Assembly: GCF_037975245.1 (NCBI RefSeq)
Contig: NC_092578.1
Location: 10,520,359 to 10,584,358 of the forward strand
Direction: 5' to 3'
Length of the DNA stretch: 64,000 bases
Origin: Apostichopus japonicus
Lineage: Eukaryota; Echinodermata; Holothuroidea; Aspidochirotida; Stichopodidae
Below are positions 1 through 11,800 of this stretch, one piece after another. The position numbers and the translations under genes are program-made. Below the pieces are notes generated by a model. It was not told the DNA's origin. It searched no databases and saw only the letters and a list, made by a program, of their open reading frames with translations. The number at the start of each line of letters is the position of its first letter. Position 1 is the first letter of the stretch.

Positions 1-1261
1 CATTAATATTTATGTTTTTGCAACTTAAGGTCTTTCTGTTTTCTTCCGCATAGACTCATGTATGTAAGAAGTGCGGTACTTTACTGGGCATTAGCCTTGA
101 AACACCACAAGCTGATTTCGCTGTCAGTGAAAGAATGTTGGGGAACAATTTACGACAGTGGACTTGTGCCATCTGTTGCTCATCAGAAGACTTGGAAGCT
201 ATCTACCTGCCATATGTCTTTCGATATCTGGTGGCTGAGTTGTGTGCAATGAATGTCAAAACTGTAATTGAAGTTAAATGAAGACATTTGTACATGGAAG
301 TGGTAAGAGCATAACTTGGATGAAATACACAGCGCCATGGTAACTACATCTGTCATCATCCAGTCAGATTTTGAAAGAGTTGAAGCAAAACTTTTTTTCC
401 AGATTGTGTTTAAAAGTATTGGCTTTTGAGAAAATGTCGTTGAGCTAATACATGTGTGATGATGTTGTCAACAAGATTAGCAAAGAAAGAATGTTACCTT
501 GAAGTTTTATTGTGCCTTATATATTAGGTGTTATTCTGGCATGCACTCTGTTTGATAGACTTCCTACCTTCTGAACTTTTATTCAGCTAATTCAGTTCAG
601 TTTGTGTGAAGTTTCCTACGCACTCATAACTAGGGTGACCAGATGTTTGGCATCAGGCTGCAGAATCTGGCAATTCAGTGCATTTATTAAAGGATTTGAA
701 GCAAAACCAAACTATCAACGTTCAATATTTACAAATCGTACAGCTTGCAATTTTCTTAATCTCTAGTTGTTTGTGTATCTTACTGGCTTTTGCATATGAA
801 TGTAGGTGTAAGCTTATATGCATTTATCACTGTACAAACAAGGTAAATTCTATACAGTTAATAGCATGATCTTTGCTAGCTACATGTTAACTGCGTGCAG
901 TTGTTCTTATTTATTGTGTATATCCTGCTGGGGTTTCCCAATGCTTGGACTAGAAGTTTATGTGATCTTGTCATGTCTAGTTCTTGAGTCATAGATGTGT
1001 ATTCCACATCATATCAGTGGCCATCCTTCTAGCAGAGGATGTTAAGTGAGCATATTATGAAGTAATGAACATGTTTACCATAAGTTCATGACTATATGCC
1101 TAAAAATATCACATTGCTAACTATTGTGAGTGACATTTGATCATTTGATTGTTCATGGTAACCCTTATGTGTAACTATACACTTAAATGTACATTGGTGC
1201 ATGACTAACTATAATCAAAGACAATACACTTTCGGGAAGATATGCCACTCCTTTATAAAAT

Positions 1262-1450
1262 GTAACACTCACATGGTACATTGGAGAATAGCGCCTGCTC
1301 GTGATTGGTAGGTAACAAATCACTTTGATGAAGTGTTCTACTGTAGTAAGCCAACAGGAAACAAGTAACACTCACATGGTAACATGGGAAATAGCGCCTG
1401 CTAGCGATTAGTAGGTATCATTTCATGAATTGCTAGTAAGCCAACAGGAA
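1262..1450. repeat. Two-copy tandem duplication, period about 103 bp
   Basis: A unit starting GTAACACTCACATGG and ending AAGCCAACAGGAA occurs at about 1262-1360 and again at about 1365-1450. Both copies share the internal AATAGCGCCTGCT block. The second copy is shorter through small deletions. It looks like an old local duplication with no coding content. Confidence 0.75.
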
Positions 1451-1924
1451 GTCAAAAGCAGTGTTTGGTCATTAACTGCGTAGATTAAGAGTTCTGTTAT
1501 TAGCTGTCTAACTTTCTATCACCCTATGCGTAGATAATGAAAGGTTTATGTACAAAAATGGGAAAACTCAGTGCAAATACAGGTTTCATGATTACATCAA
1601 TCAAGTCTGAAGGTAGTGAATAAAGTCTCTGAGCAGGAAGATGATTACGAAGGTGATGAAATATAGATCATTTCATATCATGTACATAGACCTTTAATTG
1701 TGGAATTATGCACCCCAATTCCTTTCCAAGAAAAAATCCCAGACATGACAAGTAGAGGAATCAATTATGAATATATGTTTAATTTTTCTCACAATGTGCT
1801 GATTTGGAACCCTTGAATTACATTTTGTCGTCGTCATAAAAATTCATTCGACAGAAAAATAATATCTTTTATAAGTAAAGTTTACCCATCGTCATGGGAA
1901 ACTAAACATATATATATTCCTTGC

Positions 1925-2090
1925 CAGAGGTAAAAGGAATGTGTGCGTATGTGACACCTGCTTGTTAACATGATATATATATCCAAATTAGTAAGTACAG
2001 GAACCCTAGTATTTTATGAACAGGTCAAACGTCATATGAGGTCAACAGTATCAAAGTGTGAAGTCCTTGTAAACATGATAAATCCATAAT
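1925..2090 (+). repeat. GGTCA-family repeat, single degenerate unit
   Basis: It contains the family leader (a TG-rich run, then GTGACACC, CTTGTTAACATGATAT) followed by AGGTCAAACGTCATATGAGG and CCTTGTAAACATGATA. The same order of blocks occurs near 20083, 35722 and 44930, so this is a diverged member of that dispersed family. Confidence 0.6.
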
Positions 2091-4147
2091 TAAAGCTTCA
2101 GCTAATCTGCATTCTCTGATGGTTGTAATTTTCTTTTGGTGAACAACTTCAGTTCAGTTTATTGTTTGAAGGGGCTCAATACACAATAGGTCTGATGTAA
2201 TCTTCAACAAAACATACAGTCAGCCAGGAAATGAGATCTGCTTCAAAGAGATACTCTTGTGATGAGTAACTGAAACACACTCAAGTGCCCCTTGTTAGTT
2301 TTCACACTCAGAGTTTTAATGGGTCAACTGGTTATCTCCAATGGCTCCAAACTTGGCTGAAAGGGTCAACAGGTTATCTCAAAGTTGAGATCTATTCTCT
2401 GTGATTTATACTAGATGACTTTGACTGTAAGTTGTGAAAATATTTCACAGTGAATATTAAAACAATGTCATTGTAACTCTCATTCATTAACAACAATTAT
2501 TAAAGGGGTGGTTGGCGACAGCTAATGTGCTAGCTCACAATTGGTAAAATGAAATATACATTTGCTAATACACATTAGATCTGTGTCTATATTTCACCTA
2601 GGAAGACTCTTTTTCTCGATATTGAAACATTTAAAAATATATATATGTATTCTTGGAAAAATTTTAACTTACTCTTTCTACATTAGTCAGCTATTTAGGT
2701 GGAACTATGAGCAATTTATATGGCAAGGAATCACAAAGCGTTCTGACTTAATGGTTGTAAACTGACATTTACTAAGTGCTGACTCACATCTTGATACTGA
2801 TTGAAAATTGAAAATATTAGTTTTCTTTTTGTTGTTTGAGAGTGACTTTCTTTTTCAATCATGCAATGTCTTCAGAACAAAATGAAGTTTGCCAGTGAAG
2901 TCACTTTCACATTGTGATTTCCTTCAGAGGTTAAGCAAGATATTTAACATAATAAGCTTCCTCGTTGCATGACACTATTGACTGTTTAATAACTACATCA
3001 ATTCTTACACTGTAGTATATCAGGTCCAATGTCACAATTCTTTGATAGACACAAATGAATGGTTGCATAGTGACACTAGTTATTAGGTCTTTGAGTTATC
3101 TTTGGGATATCACTATGTAACCTCAATGTTTCTTAAATATGGATTTAGATCAGTACCAAGTTAGTAGTCAGACTGTCAGTTTAACTGCGATCAAAAGCCC
3201 TTGACTAGACTAATTTAATGTTGTACACTGTTTGTTTAAGTAAAGGCATTGTAACTATCAAGGTATGAACAACATTTCAATATTGTTCAATATGTTTAAC
3301 TACATAGTACACAGAAGTTCTGTTCAACGTACAATATCGTACTAATTGCAACTGTTAATAAATCATGGAGAGCAGTTAATATTAATCTATACTAAGGTAG
3401 TGCTGTTATAATAATATTGGCAATGCATTTATTAGTAAACCTAATCAGTAATGTGTGGTGCACACAACACAATAAACGGGGTGACCTGTTCAATTCTGAG
3501 GAGGGGTTTAGTATTGTTTGGTCCACATATGAATGTTAACCTTTATTTATCTAGGGAGGAAGGCATCAGTAATGAGTTAATGCTTTTAGCAAGCAGCTGA
3601 ACATATGAAAGTGTATTTAAGCTGATAGTGGCATCTTCATCTTGTAATTTACCACAAATTGTGGTTGATGTTTTGGTTCAAATTACCATGGTAACATCAA
3701 TCAATGTACGATAAACACATATTGCAGTTCAAACTGTGAAGCCATCAAAACTTGCAGACTATGATACAATGGTACAAAAGTCTTCCAATATATATTCACA
3801 ATAGAAGTATTGTAATGCAGTCTAATTTCAGAATTGGGCACATCGGAAGTGAAAGAGGTCAAATTTTGGTATACTTACTGCATACAATTTCCAAGATTGT
3901 TTCAGAGTTGGATGAAATCAGTACAGGACTTGTTCCATTATGAAGATTTTAACAAGAATTTGTGAATTTTAACATTCACAGTACAAGATCCAAAGTTCCC
4001 AACTTGAACAACATAGTCATCTTACCATAGTACCATACCAAAACAATAATATCATCCACCACTGTTTCATTTAATATTTTTGGTTCAAATTTGAAAAGCT
4101 TGAACTTATCAGGAAGTTATTGATTGACTTGGTTAAGGTCTCACATA

Positions 4148-4456
4148 TCAGACCATGTTTGAGTGTTGCACCTTTATTTTTCTGATGTAGATTTGAGGAG
4201 CATTAATCTTTGCTTGTGTTGTACAACACAAGGTGATTTGCAATGATTTTAAAGCCTCATGAAGTCTCTGAATATAACATTGCATTACTTCATAAATAGC
4301 ATCCTGACGATCTTCATCTTTAGTTTGGTAATATTTGAAAAGAGTATTCCAGAATAAAATGTATCTTGATGGAAGGAACATAATCTCAGTATCCTTGTGA
4401 AATTTGTTTTCAGTACACTGATATAAAGGATTCAATGTTATCACATTTTGTACCAA
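4148..4456 (-). CDS. Possible orphan exon or exon relic, unidentified
   Basis: An open frame of 102 codons has a protein-like central stretch (about residues 28-75) rich in amphipathic helix pattern, including FLPSRYILFWNTLFKYY and AIYEVMQCYIQRLHEALKSL. A plausible acceptor (TTTATATCAG) precedes this stretch and a possible donor (AAAG/GTGCAA) follows it. The pattern resembles HEAT-repeat proteins; a loose resemblance to the N-terminal HEAT region of DNA-PKcs came to mind, from memory and unverified. I found no partner exons on the same strand within the window. It may be a lone exon, a pseudogene piece or chance. Confidence 0.2.
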   Translation of the reverse strand: MVQNVITLNPLYQCTENKFHKDTEIMFLPSRYILFWNTLFKYYQTKDEDRQDAIYEVMQCYIQRLHEALKSLQITLCCTTQAKINAPQIYIRKIKVQHSNMV

Positions 4457-5103
4457 ATGTGAACTTGTGGGATGTCACATGCCCCTACCCACTCTCACAC
4501 TACACGATCATTATGTTTTCATCTATTTTCCTTCTCTTGGTTTGGTCTTGGAATGGGTAGGATTTCAACTTTATGATAAATGAGAGGAGGAATAAAATAC
4601 AATGAATCCAATTTTAAGAGATCAATAAAAAGAATTATGAAACCTTAACAGATATCCATTCAATGGCTCCCAATATGCTTCATAATGTACCAATATTTGA
4701 TAATATATATATATAATAATATTTAATAAAACCGGAACAAATGACATCCCTACTCCTCTAACTTATTTCCCTCGGGGCAATAATGGGTGACATTGTCATG
4801 ATTACAGGATAGACTCCTGGTAGCGGGTACGTTTAGATTAAAGGTTAGACTATGAAGCCTATAAATTACGCAGTGATCACTCAAATAACGATGAAGAGTT
4901 ACAATAGGTTACTGTTGATTTATTTCCTCCTTTAAGAGTAATGCGAGTAATTAAGAAGAAGCAAAACTTATGAAGCTCATTCAGTGGTAAATTCAGTTGA
5001 GTCACATGTAGAATGAAGTTGCCGGAAATGAAAATAATTATTATGAGAAGTTTCTGATTCAAATATTTATTCAGATATAATTGTCCCGTACACAGCCTAA
5101 TAC

Positions 5104-5592
5104 CAGGCATGAGACTCTTCCGCGGAAACGCGGATTTCCGATTTTTTTTTTTTCATTTTCGCGTTTTTTCTCGTAATTCGCGTTTTTTATTATTTTTTAT
5201 TATTTTTTTGATTTAATTTTTTTTTATTTAATTTTTTTTTGTTTTTTTTTGTTTTTGTTTTTGTTTTTTTTTTTGCCGAACATGCTGGACTGTGAAGGGA
5301 AGGAACACCGAATTTGACCAGTGGTGGAATCAAGTAGCACAAAGCAAGAAAAATGCCTTTTTTTGGTTCAAAAAAGCTAATGGATAAATTATACAAGCAG
5401 AAATTCCACACTTTTTTGGCGAGTTATGTGATGTGATAGATTCCATCTAGAGTCCACCATTTTGCATCTAAGCCCTCCTTACCCGACAAAAAATTCTAAA
5501 GGGGAGGGGGCACCCACTCCCCTTAAACCCCTCCCCCAGGACGGCGATCGATAAATTTCAGATTTTTTTTCCCCGGCTCAGTCTCATGCCTG
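5104..5592. mobile_element. Short non-autonomous TIR element
   Basis: The ends are 13-bp perfect inverted repeats, CAGGCATGAGACT at the left and its complement at the right. The flanks carry a 6-bp direct repeat TAATAC (5098-5103 and 5593-5598). The left interior is almost pure T (about 5140-5275) with CGCG-containing motifs. The right interior (about 5440-5540) has the paired AGGGGAGGGGG / CTCCCCTTA block that also occurs in the elements at 46904 and 60422. There is no coding capacity. The superfamily is uncertain because the duplication is 6 bp rather than 8 bp. Confidence 0.75.
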
Positions 5593-5859
5593 TAATACAT
5601 TGTCTTTTCATACGTAAGCAACATGTACATCAATCATGCATTCATCTTCCTACAGCGTACTAGCAGTAGGCTAATGCAGTACAGGCATATATTTGTAGAG
5701 CAGTGTAATACTATGGGATGTGAGAAGAGTAAACAAGAAAGTGGCACCCTATTGTAACAATTCTAACATAAAGGGATTTTCTTTGTAAGAACTTGTATTG
5801 TGCAGAGTACTTTAATTCTTTGAAGTTATTCTTGGTGAGTTCATACGTGGAATGTAGGT

Positions 5860-6700
5860 CTTCCTTGGTTTGGACAACTTACTTTTGAAATGAGTGGAGG
5901 TCCAATATCTACTGAAAACTATGTAAACAAGATAACTCCAACAGAAAACTAGGATGAAATTGATTATTGCTATGTGGATCCATCATAGTTAGTAGAAGTA
6001 CCTATAGTTTCCAGTGAAGTTTAACAGCGGTACTTGAAAACATGAAAAATCCCAAAGTAAAGCTTGGATGAACCCTCTGTTTCGATTGTGGATTATAACT
6101 AGAACACTCTGTGTGGAAGCCGCAGGTTATATGAGGTCAAATTATGAAAGGTTGGATTCGTCGTATGTGGGTCCAGCCTAATAATTACAAAGAACGTCGT
6201 CTTCTGTGGAGGTCAAAAGTCAGTTGAGGTCATCAGAAGTCAAACCTTATGGGGAGCCTTGTGGACACGATAACTCTGAAAGTAAACTTGGATGAACTTC
6301 ACACATAGATTGCAAATACACTTTACTGATATTCATGATCCCTCAGTTCAAAGGTCAGTCGAGCACGACAGAGGTCTTTGTAAACGTGATTACTCCAATA
6401 GCAGAGCTTGGATAAACTTCATAGTTGGCATCCACCTAGTTATAAACAATATGCCAAGGTTATTGAGGTTTAATGGCTAGTCTGAAATGAGATGAAATTC
6501 TGAAAGCATTTTAATATGGTAACATGTAACCGTCTACAGTAGAGATCAGATGAACGTCATAGGTGATTGTTGGCTCTACCTTATAAAGTTCAAGAACCTA
6601 CCCTTTTCTTTGGAGATGAAAGGTCATTTTAGGTCAGCCGGGCTCAAAATCTCAAAACTTTGTAAACAGGGCAACCCAAAAAGCAATGCTTTTTGAATGA
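5860..6700 (+). repeat. Degenerate array of GGTCA-family units
   Basis: Several diverged units repeat the order: CTTGTAAACA..GATAACTC, GCTTGGATGAACTTCATA, then GGTCAAAGTCAG/GAGGTCA blocks. Examples lie near 5930-6080, 6110-6260, 6270-6370 and 6520-6690. The units are about 120-170 bp and too diverged to define exact edges. They lie downstream of the GPCR gene, and no gene is seen here. Confidence 0.5.
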
Positions 6701-6918
6701 TCATCATATGTTGGATGTGGATCCCGTTAAAGAACATTTTGTATTCAGTTGTGGCAATGAATCACCACGCCTCTTGGCTTTCTTTGGATTAATTAATAGG
6801 CCTAAGCGAACAATGTGACCTTTGACCTCAGTTACCATGGTAACCACATATTTGCTATTACTTGACGTACCTGTTACACATGTGAAAGTTGCAAGCCAAG
6901 TCAATGTTTCCCAAATAG

Positions 6919-6920
<2 letters not shown>

Positions 6921-6982
<62 letters not shown>
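6921..6982. repeat. (AT)n microsatellite
   Basis: An uninterrupted AT dinucleotide run of about 62 bp. It produces the artefactual Ile-Tyr open frames on both strands. Confidence 0.95.
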
Positions 6983-6985
<3 letters not shown>

Positions 6986-7193
6986 GCTTAATTTGCTACT
7001 ACACTCACCATGGTTAACACATATTTTGATAGTAAAGAACATGACATTAAACCAGTGAAGGTTAAAAGTCAATCCAGTGTGTTTTTTGTCCATTTTGTTA
7101 ACACACAAAAAGATTTTTTTTTCGGCAATGACCAACGGATTACAATATCTCACCTCCATCTAAGTAAGTAAGTAAGTAATTACTTTATTTGCG

Positions 7194-7635
7194 TCATTTC
7201 CCCTTGACCATGTTAGCTCTTTGTCCAAGGACAGACAGTGTTTTACCATCATTGTATTTGACAATTGTCGTGTGACGTTCTCTTCGGCTCATCTTTGTGA
7301 TATCAGAGTCATTGTTTTGCACCTGTAGACAATTGAGAGTTGGTTCTGGGATCTCTTTCCATCGGTAGGACACAATGTTCTGGCAAACAGCTCTGAAGAG
7401 AGGCTGACTGAGCCCGTAGAGCAAAGGGTTGATACAGCAGCTGACGGTCACTAACACTGAAGTATGGAGTATGACAGTTGCAGAAGCATTCGCTATCTCG
7501 GCGATCAGTTGCGGAGTGAAAAATACTACAAAACATAGTAACACCCAAAACAAACTGCGAGTGATTTCTACTGGATTGGGGCTCTTGACTGGTATCGGTA
7601 ATGATCTTGATGTATACTCGATGGTAACGTCAGGA
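7194..7635 (-). CDS. GPCR exon 2 (end of ICL3, TM6, TM7, C-tail)
   Basis: The acceptor has a pyrimidine-rich tract, ATTCTTCCTCAG, just before 7635, and joining to exon 1 restores a Ser codon in frame. The exon encodes TM6 and TM7 with NPLLY and ends at TGA (7194-7196). A TAAG tetranucleotide run (about 7160-7178) follows in the presumed 3' UTR. Confidence 0.88.
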
Positions 7636-9831
7636 CTGAGGAAGAATAATTGACTAACATGAACTTCTTTTCTCGAGGTTTACGACTTTTTGCGTTGAAA
7701 TTCAGAAAACTTGACGATACATACTATCTACAATATCGACTTTTTGTCGAAATGTGTGATTTTTTTTATGCCAGTCTTTAATGTACATACGTCACTTAAA
7801 ACTGGGGTACTTAAGGTATATAGGTATATAACATTTACCCTTGACTTCAACCCACCTAGGCGTGGGATATTATAGGCATATAGTCTTATGACTGATGATC
7901 TTGATAGCACAGAGGATCCGTGTGTATATCAACTCCAATGGGTAGATGTCAATCTAAATATCTACCCAAATCTTAATAATATCTACTTTAGTTGAAAGCT
8001 TCCGGTTTAAATCGACATATTATCGATATCAAGAACGTATGACAGCTTTGGAGTTATCAATATGTAATCAAATATATGTTCAAGTACGAAAAGGGACTTC
8101 AAGGCCTCGCCTCCCATTGAACCTCCACTAGTGCCCTGAGATGCATTCCAGAGATATGTAAGTGTAATTCATTATTCTGATATGTACTTTTGGGCTCCAA
8201 AATCGCTACAAAGGCGAATAAGAACTTTCTTAAGTGCTACAGCCTCTGTGTGCCATATATTCTCAGCCAATAACAGCAAAAAGTTTTAGTTATATAGCAT
8301 TAAATTGTCCCTTTTGTTGCTATATCTATCGAAACGTTCAGCGAGTCACTGCATTCGGTGTTGTTCGTGTCGGACGTGTTACATGGCCCCCTAAAATTTC
8401 CGGTGATGTGCACTTTTTACATCAAGTGCGTTTTTTTCACTTCCAACATTTATGCCCCCCCCCCAATGTTTGCTTGCCTCATCCTCCCAACATACATAGT
8501 TGTCAATTATTCTTGAAATCGTCATATGTCGAATTAAACTGGTTTATGTCAATTTAAATGGTGCATTTCCACTTAAATTGACATTGTTCAATTTATACGG
8601 GTATATATAAAATAGATGTACACGTCAATTAAATAGGTCCTACGTGCGTTATCGTGACCGTATAGATGTACCGCATTAAATTGGTATTTGCCTATTCGCG
8701 TGATCTGATACAGATGGCCAGACGTAGGCAATGTCTTTTGTCGTTGCCATCAACCTGGAATTTGGAACATAATAGGCTATGGTAATTTCAAACAAACTCT
8801 GATACTCAGGCGACTGTATAGACGGTTAAGTCTTGAGAGGGGGGGGGGCACAAACTTCAAATGGCAGTGTCACGTGTGTCTTTCGTTTGAGAAGAAAACT
8901 GCAAAGTTTCATCAAAGGTTATAGTCTAATTACAATTGTCACATTTTAAATAACAAAGGGCACTTAAACTATAAAATGGAACTGTACATTTCACTAACAT
9001 ATAGGGTCATTTCTTAGTTATGAAAAAAGGCCTATTTGGGGTTTCTAAAAACTCCTGGGGGCATACCCCCCTCCCCATCGCCACTTCGGCTGATAACTCA
9101 TTCTAGTTACATACGTGAATCAGTAATTACCTTGAAGACGAGCCCGCTTCCACTTGTTCACAAGTTGTAGGTTTTCGCTGTAACTGGTGGTTATGTCTCC
9201 GTATGTGTGTATATATTCTAATATAGCAGTAAAAACTTACAATTAAAGGTGCTGGAATAAGAAGAGTCACGAAGATAAGACCATAAAGATTAGTTTTCTT
9301 GTTGTCTATCTTCGCCCCACACACATGGCGCTTCCTGTCAAACCCAAACTCATCGCTACTGAAGATGACAGGGACAGTAACAACAACAATTGGGAACAAC
9401 CATAAGATTGTATACCAACAGCGTAACAGTTTTGTTCTGAACATTTGTTTGTATGTTCCGTGATTCTTCGTTATCAAGACGAAACGATTGACTGCTATTA
9501 ACGTTACCGTTAGAACACTGCATCCTATGCAAACGCGTACGACTCCTATGGCAATGATGCAAGGGGTATCCAGCCGGGGCGAATCAACTTGTTGAGTGAC
9601 AAGGGAAAATGCAATGACGGGAAGAAAAACACATGAAATACTATTTGCAATTGCTAGATTGACAACAAGAGCGTTAGTTTTAGATCTCAACTTCCTCGTC
9701 ACTCCGTACGATACGATGATTAGGCTATTGGCTATCAACCCAATCATACTGACTAGCATCAAAATTATACTGTTAAAAACCCTAGCACTTCGAAGAATTT
9801 CGAAGGTAGCATTGGCGGAGTTTGTTGTCAT
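7194..9831 (-). CDS. Class A (rhodopsin-like) G protein-coupled receptor, orphan
   Basis: Two coding exons (9831-9131, then 7635-7194) join at phase 2 to give 380 residues. All seven membrane segments are visible: TM1 with GLIANSLII near residues 32-40; TM2 with LVVNLAIANS; TM3 ending LIAVNRF; TM4 with a Trp in WYTILWLFP; a Cys in ECL2 (RHVCG); TM5 with LIPAPLIVSFYCYIRIY; TM6 with FVVFFTP; TM7 with CCINPLLYG, the NPxxY motif. A basic Thr/Ser-rich third loop spans the splice site. Family knowledge: such receptors sit in the plasma membrane and couple ligands to G proteins. The NRF in place of DRY recalls the Tre1/moody/GPR84 and melatonin-receptor-like groups, but the ligand is unknown. Oddities are Asn at the usual Asp2.50 and Asn at the DRY aspartate. 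The N-terminus has an N-glycosylation sequon (NAT). The tail is about 70 residues. Confidence 0.9.
8100..8500 (+). repeat. Dispersed repeat, copy 1 (in the GPCR intron)
   Basis: This segment aligns by eye with 44150-44510. Shared blocks, in order, are CCTGAG..GCATTCCAGAGA, ATGTAAGTGTAATTCAT, TCTGATATGTA, GTGCTACAGCC, CCCCCTAAAATTTCC and GATGTGCACTTT, ending in a C-rich tract. It has no coding content. The order within the two copies differs slightly around the CCCATTGAACCTC block. Confidence 0.55.
9131..9831 (-). CDS. GPCR exon 1 (TM1-TM5 and part of ICL3)
   Basis: It runs from ATG at 9831 to the donor AAG/GTAATT at 9131/9130, which leaves two bases of a codon (phase 2). The start is the only Met before TM1 and leaves a typical short extracellular N-terminus of about 18 residues with a sequon. 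Confidence 0.88.
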
Positions 9832-11048
9832 TTTATGTCAAGCATGAGAGCAAGTGTAATTAATCTAAAAGATGGTTCCCAATCTATAAGATTACTGCGT
9901 TTTGAACACTGAGTCATCTATAGCTGCGGCCTACTTACGACCGTTGGTCGATAGCGATGGGGAATAAACAGAAAAACTATCTAAACTGAAGTCTTTTGGA
10001 ATAACATATTAACAGGAATACATCTATAGGGCATTTAAATGTAGACTATACACGGATTTGTGATTCCGTGTGCAAAAGAACGCGCTCCATTGATTAAGGA
10101 AGCTAAAACATTTAGCAGTAGGCTATACCTTCATGAGAAGAGAAGTTCCACAGGTCGTCTTTTTGAAATTACTGCAGACTTAAATCAGTATCCGTAAGGA
10201 ACACACCCACTGCGTGAAACTATAGGCGAGGCTGTCATATATGTCCATTCTATGCAAAAATGAAATCCACAATTTTGAACTAAATCTTTCTTCTAACTAA
10301 AAAGTTCTTCAGTGTTTCGGAGGATGACGTAAAGTTGCAGAAAGTTCTCGCTTACACTGAACTGTTCTTCGTGATCCAATGAGCAATAACCCTGAACAAA
10401 TCAAATGTAAAGATGTTTTTGGTGTAAGGATGCGACCATTACTGTAACAATATTTTCGCCATTAGATCGTGACTACACGTCACATGTAACTGCTTACATG
10501 ACTTCAGTATGTATTCAGGGAAGAATGTAAGATGAGTGCACTTCTACTTTCACAGTTTTGCACTAACTCTCGATATTGAAAACAGCCATTATTAATGTCG
10601 ATAGGCCTTCCTTTTCCTTCTTTCGTTTTTATATGATAAAATTTGTACCCAACAATGAGTTCATACATACCAACTTTACACAATTACTACATATCACATA
10701 TCGCAGGTTTTTCTGTACTGTGCATGTAATGTTTTGTCATTGTCGCGAAATGTGCCAATACAATGGCGTTACCAATAAAATGAAACCGAGTTTCAAAGAA
10801 TATTCTTGTTAATTGGTTTCTTGTAAGGAACAAAATCTCTCAGACACGAGAAGTACCGTGGAAGAAAAGCTGACAATCTAAACGCGCCAACGACCACAAA
10901 AAAGAATATGATGAAGACGTTGGTGAGGGAATTTCGAAAATTCAGAAACAATTAATTGATTGGTGTGGAAATATTAAACCTCTTATAACGGCTGCTATAA
11001 AACTTCGTTGAACGAATGAAAGAAATACCAGATATTTCCGAAACCGAA
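9832..11048. other. Intergenic DNA upstream of the GPCR
   Basis: This stretch must hold the promoter and 5' UTR of the minus-strand receptor gene, but I see no clear TATA box or CpG-rich start region. Short open frames here have no recognisable domains. Confidence 0.5.
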
Positions 11049-11056
11049 CACTACAC

Positions 11057-11434
11057 ACATAGGCAAAGGAGGCGGGGGGGGGTGCAGCCCCCCCAACCAA
11101 ATATTTTTGTGAAAATTTGGGCAATATGCTGAGAATTTTTCGGGCACATACTGAAAGAATACTTAATTACAATGATGTTACAACGATGAATAGTTTAAAT
11201 AAAAATATTCTTTGTAATTAAAATAGAGCTCTAAGCTTGCCCGACTAATTCGCCATTTCGGTAATAACACGGCAAATGGTTGTATGTAATTTGGCATGCG
11301 ATGCAGTAACCGATGTATGCCTATATGATATGTACATTAACATGTTGAACGCGCGCGAAAAAGTTTTGTTATATCTTTCGGGCCAGTCGTAACAGCCCCC
11401 CACCCCCAAATCAAATTGGGCTCTTACGCCTATG
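11057..11434. mobile_element. hAT-like non-autonomous TIR element, intact copy
   Basis: The ends are CATAGGC and GCCTATG, with the 8-bp target duplication ACTACACA perfect on both sides (11049-11056 and 11435-11442). An 8-bp duplication is characteristic of hAT transposition. Poly-G/poly-C tracts lie just inside both ends. The interior shares long blocks with the split copy at 13262-15148, including GGGCAATATGCTG, ATTTTTCGGGCAC, GGCATGCGATG and ACATTAACATGTT. No transposase is present. Confidence 0.85.
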
Positions 11435-11512
11435 ACTACACACATAGACAGTTTGGAGGCTGTTAATCCTGGAACTTTCCTTACCGGTTTCGAACCTCTG
11501 GACATACTATCA

Positions 11513-11584
11513 GCGTCCTCAGCCTTGTGGTTAGGGTGTCCGCATATAAAGCGGGAGGCCCGGGTTCGAATCCCGATGGAGGCT
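11513..11584 (+). ncRNA. tRNA-like sequence (SINE head or tRNA pseudogene)
   Basis: This 72-nt stretch folds as a cloverleaf: D-arm with GTGGTTAGGG, a five-pair anticodon stem (TCCGC/GCGGG) around loop ATATAAA, and a T-arm with GGTTCGAATCCC. The acceptor stem has two mismatches. The loop would read ATA (Tyr). Metazoan tRNA-Tyr genes normally carry an intron and a GTA anticodon, so this is probably not a working tRNA. A T6 Pol III terminator follows within 10 nt. A tRNA-derived SINE head or dispersed pseudogene is more likely. Confidence 0.6.
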
Positions 11585-11800
11585 GGAAGTTTTTTCACTG
11601 TTTTGGATTTTCCAACTCACTAAAATTTCAATTATATATATATATATATTAATTTGCCTTTGTAGTTTATCTCCATTTCTTTAAAACAAAGTCTGTTCAA
11701 AGTATCTCTTTGGAGATCCGGCTGTATGAATCACAAATGATTTCGAGTTATCATGTTTGATCTCTAGAGTAAGGCAAATATATGTCGCCATATATATAAC

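Larger units (their letters stand above)
1..4147. other. AT-rich intergenic DNA
   Basis: I see no convincing gene here. Open frames are short (about 60-67 residues), lack recognisable motifs and are what AT-rich sequence gives by chance. The stretch does hold a two-copy tandem duplication near 1262-1450 and a degenerate unit of the GGTCA repeat family near 1925-2090, listed separately. Confidence 0.6.

Noticed and set aside
6704-7159. 151-codon minus-strand frame
   Set aside because: It runs through the (AT)n microsatellite, giving an Ile-Tyr repeat, and has no domain on either side.
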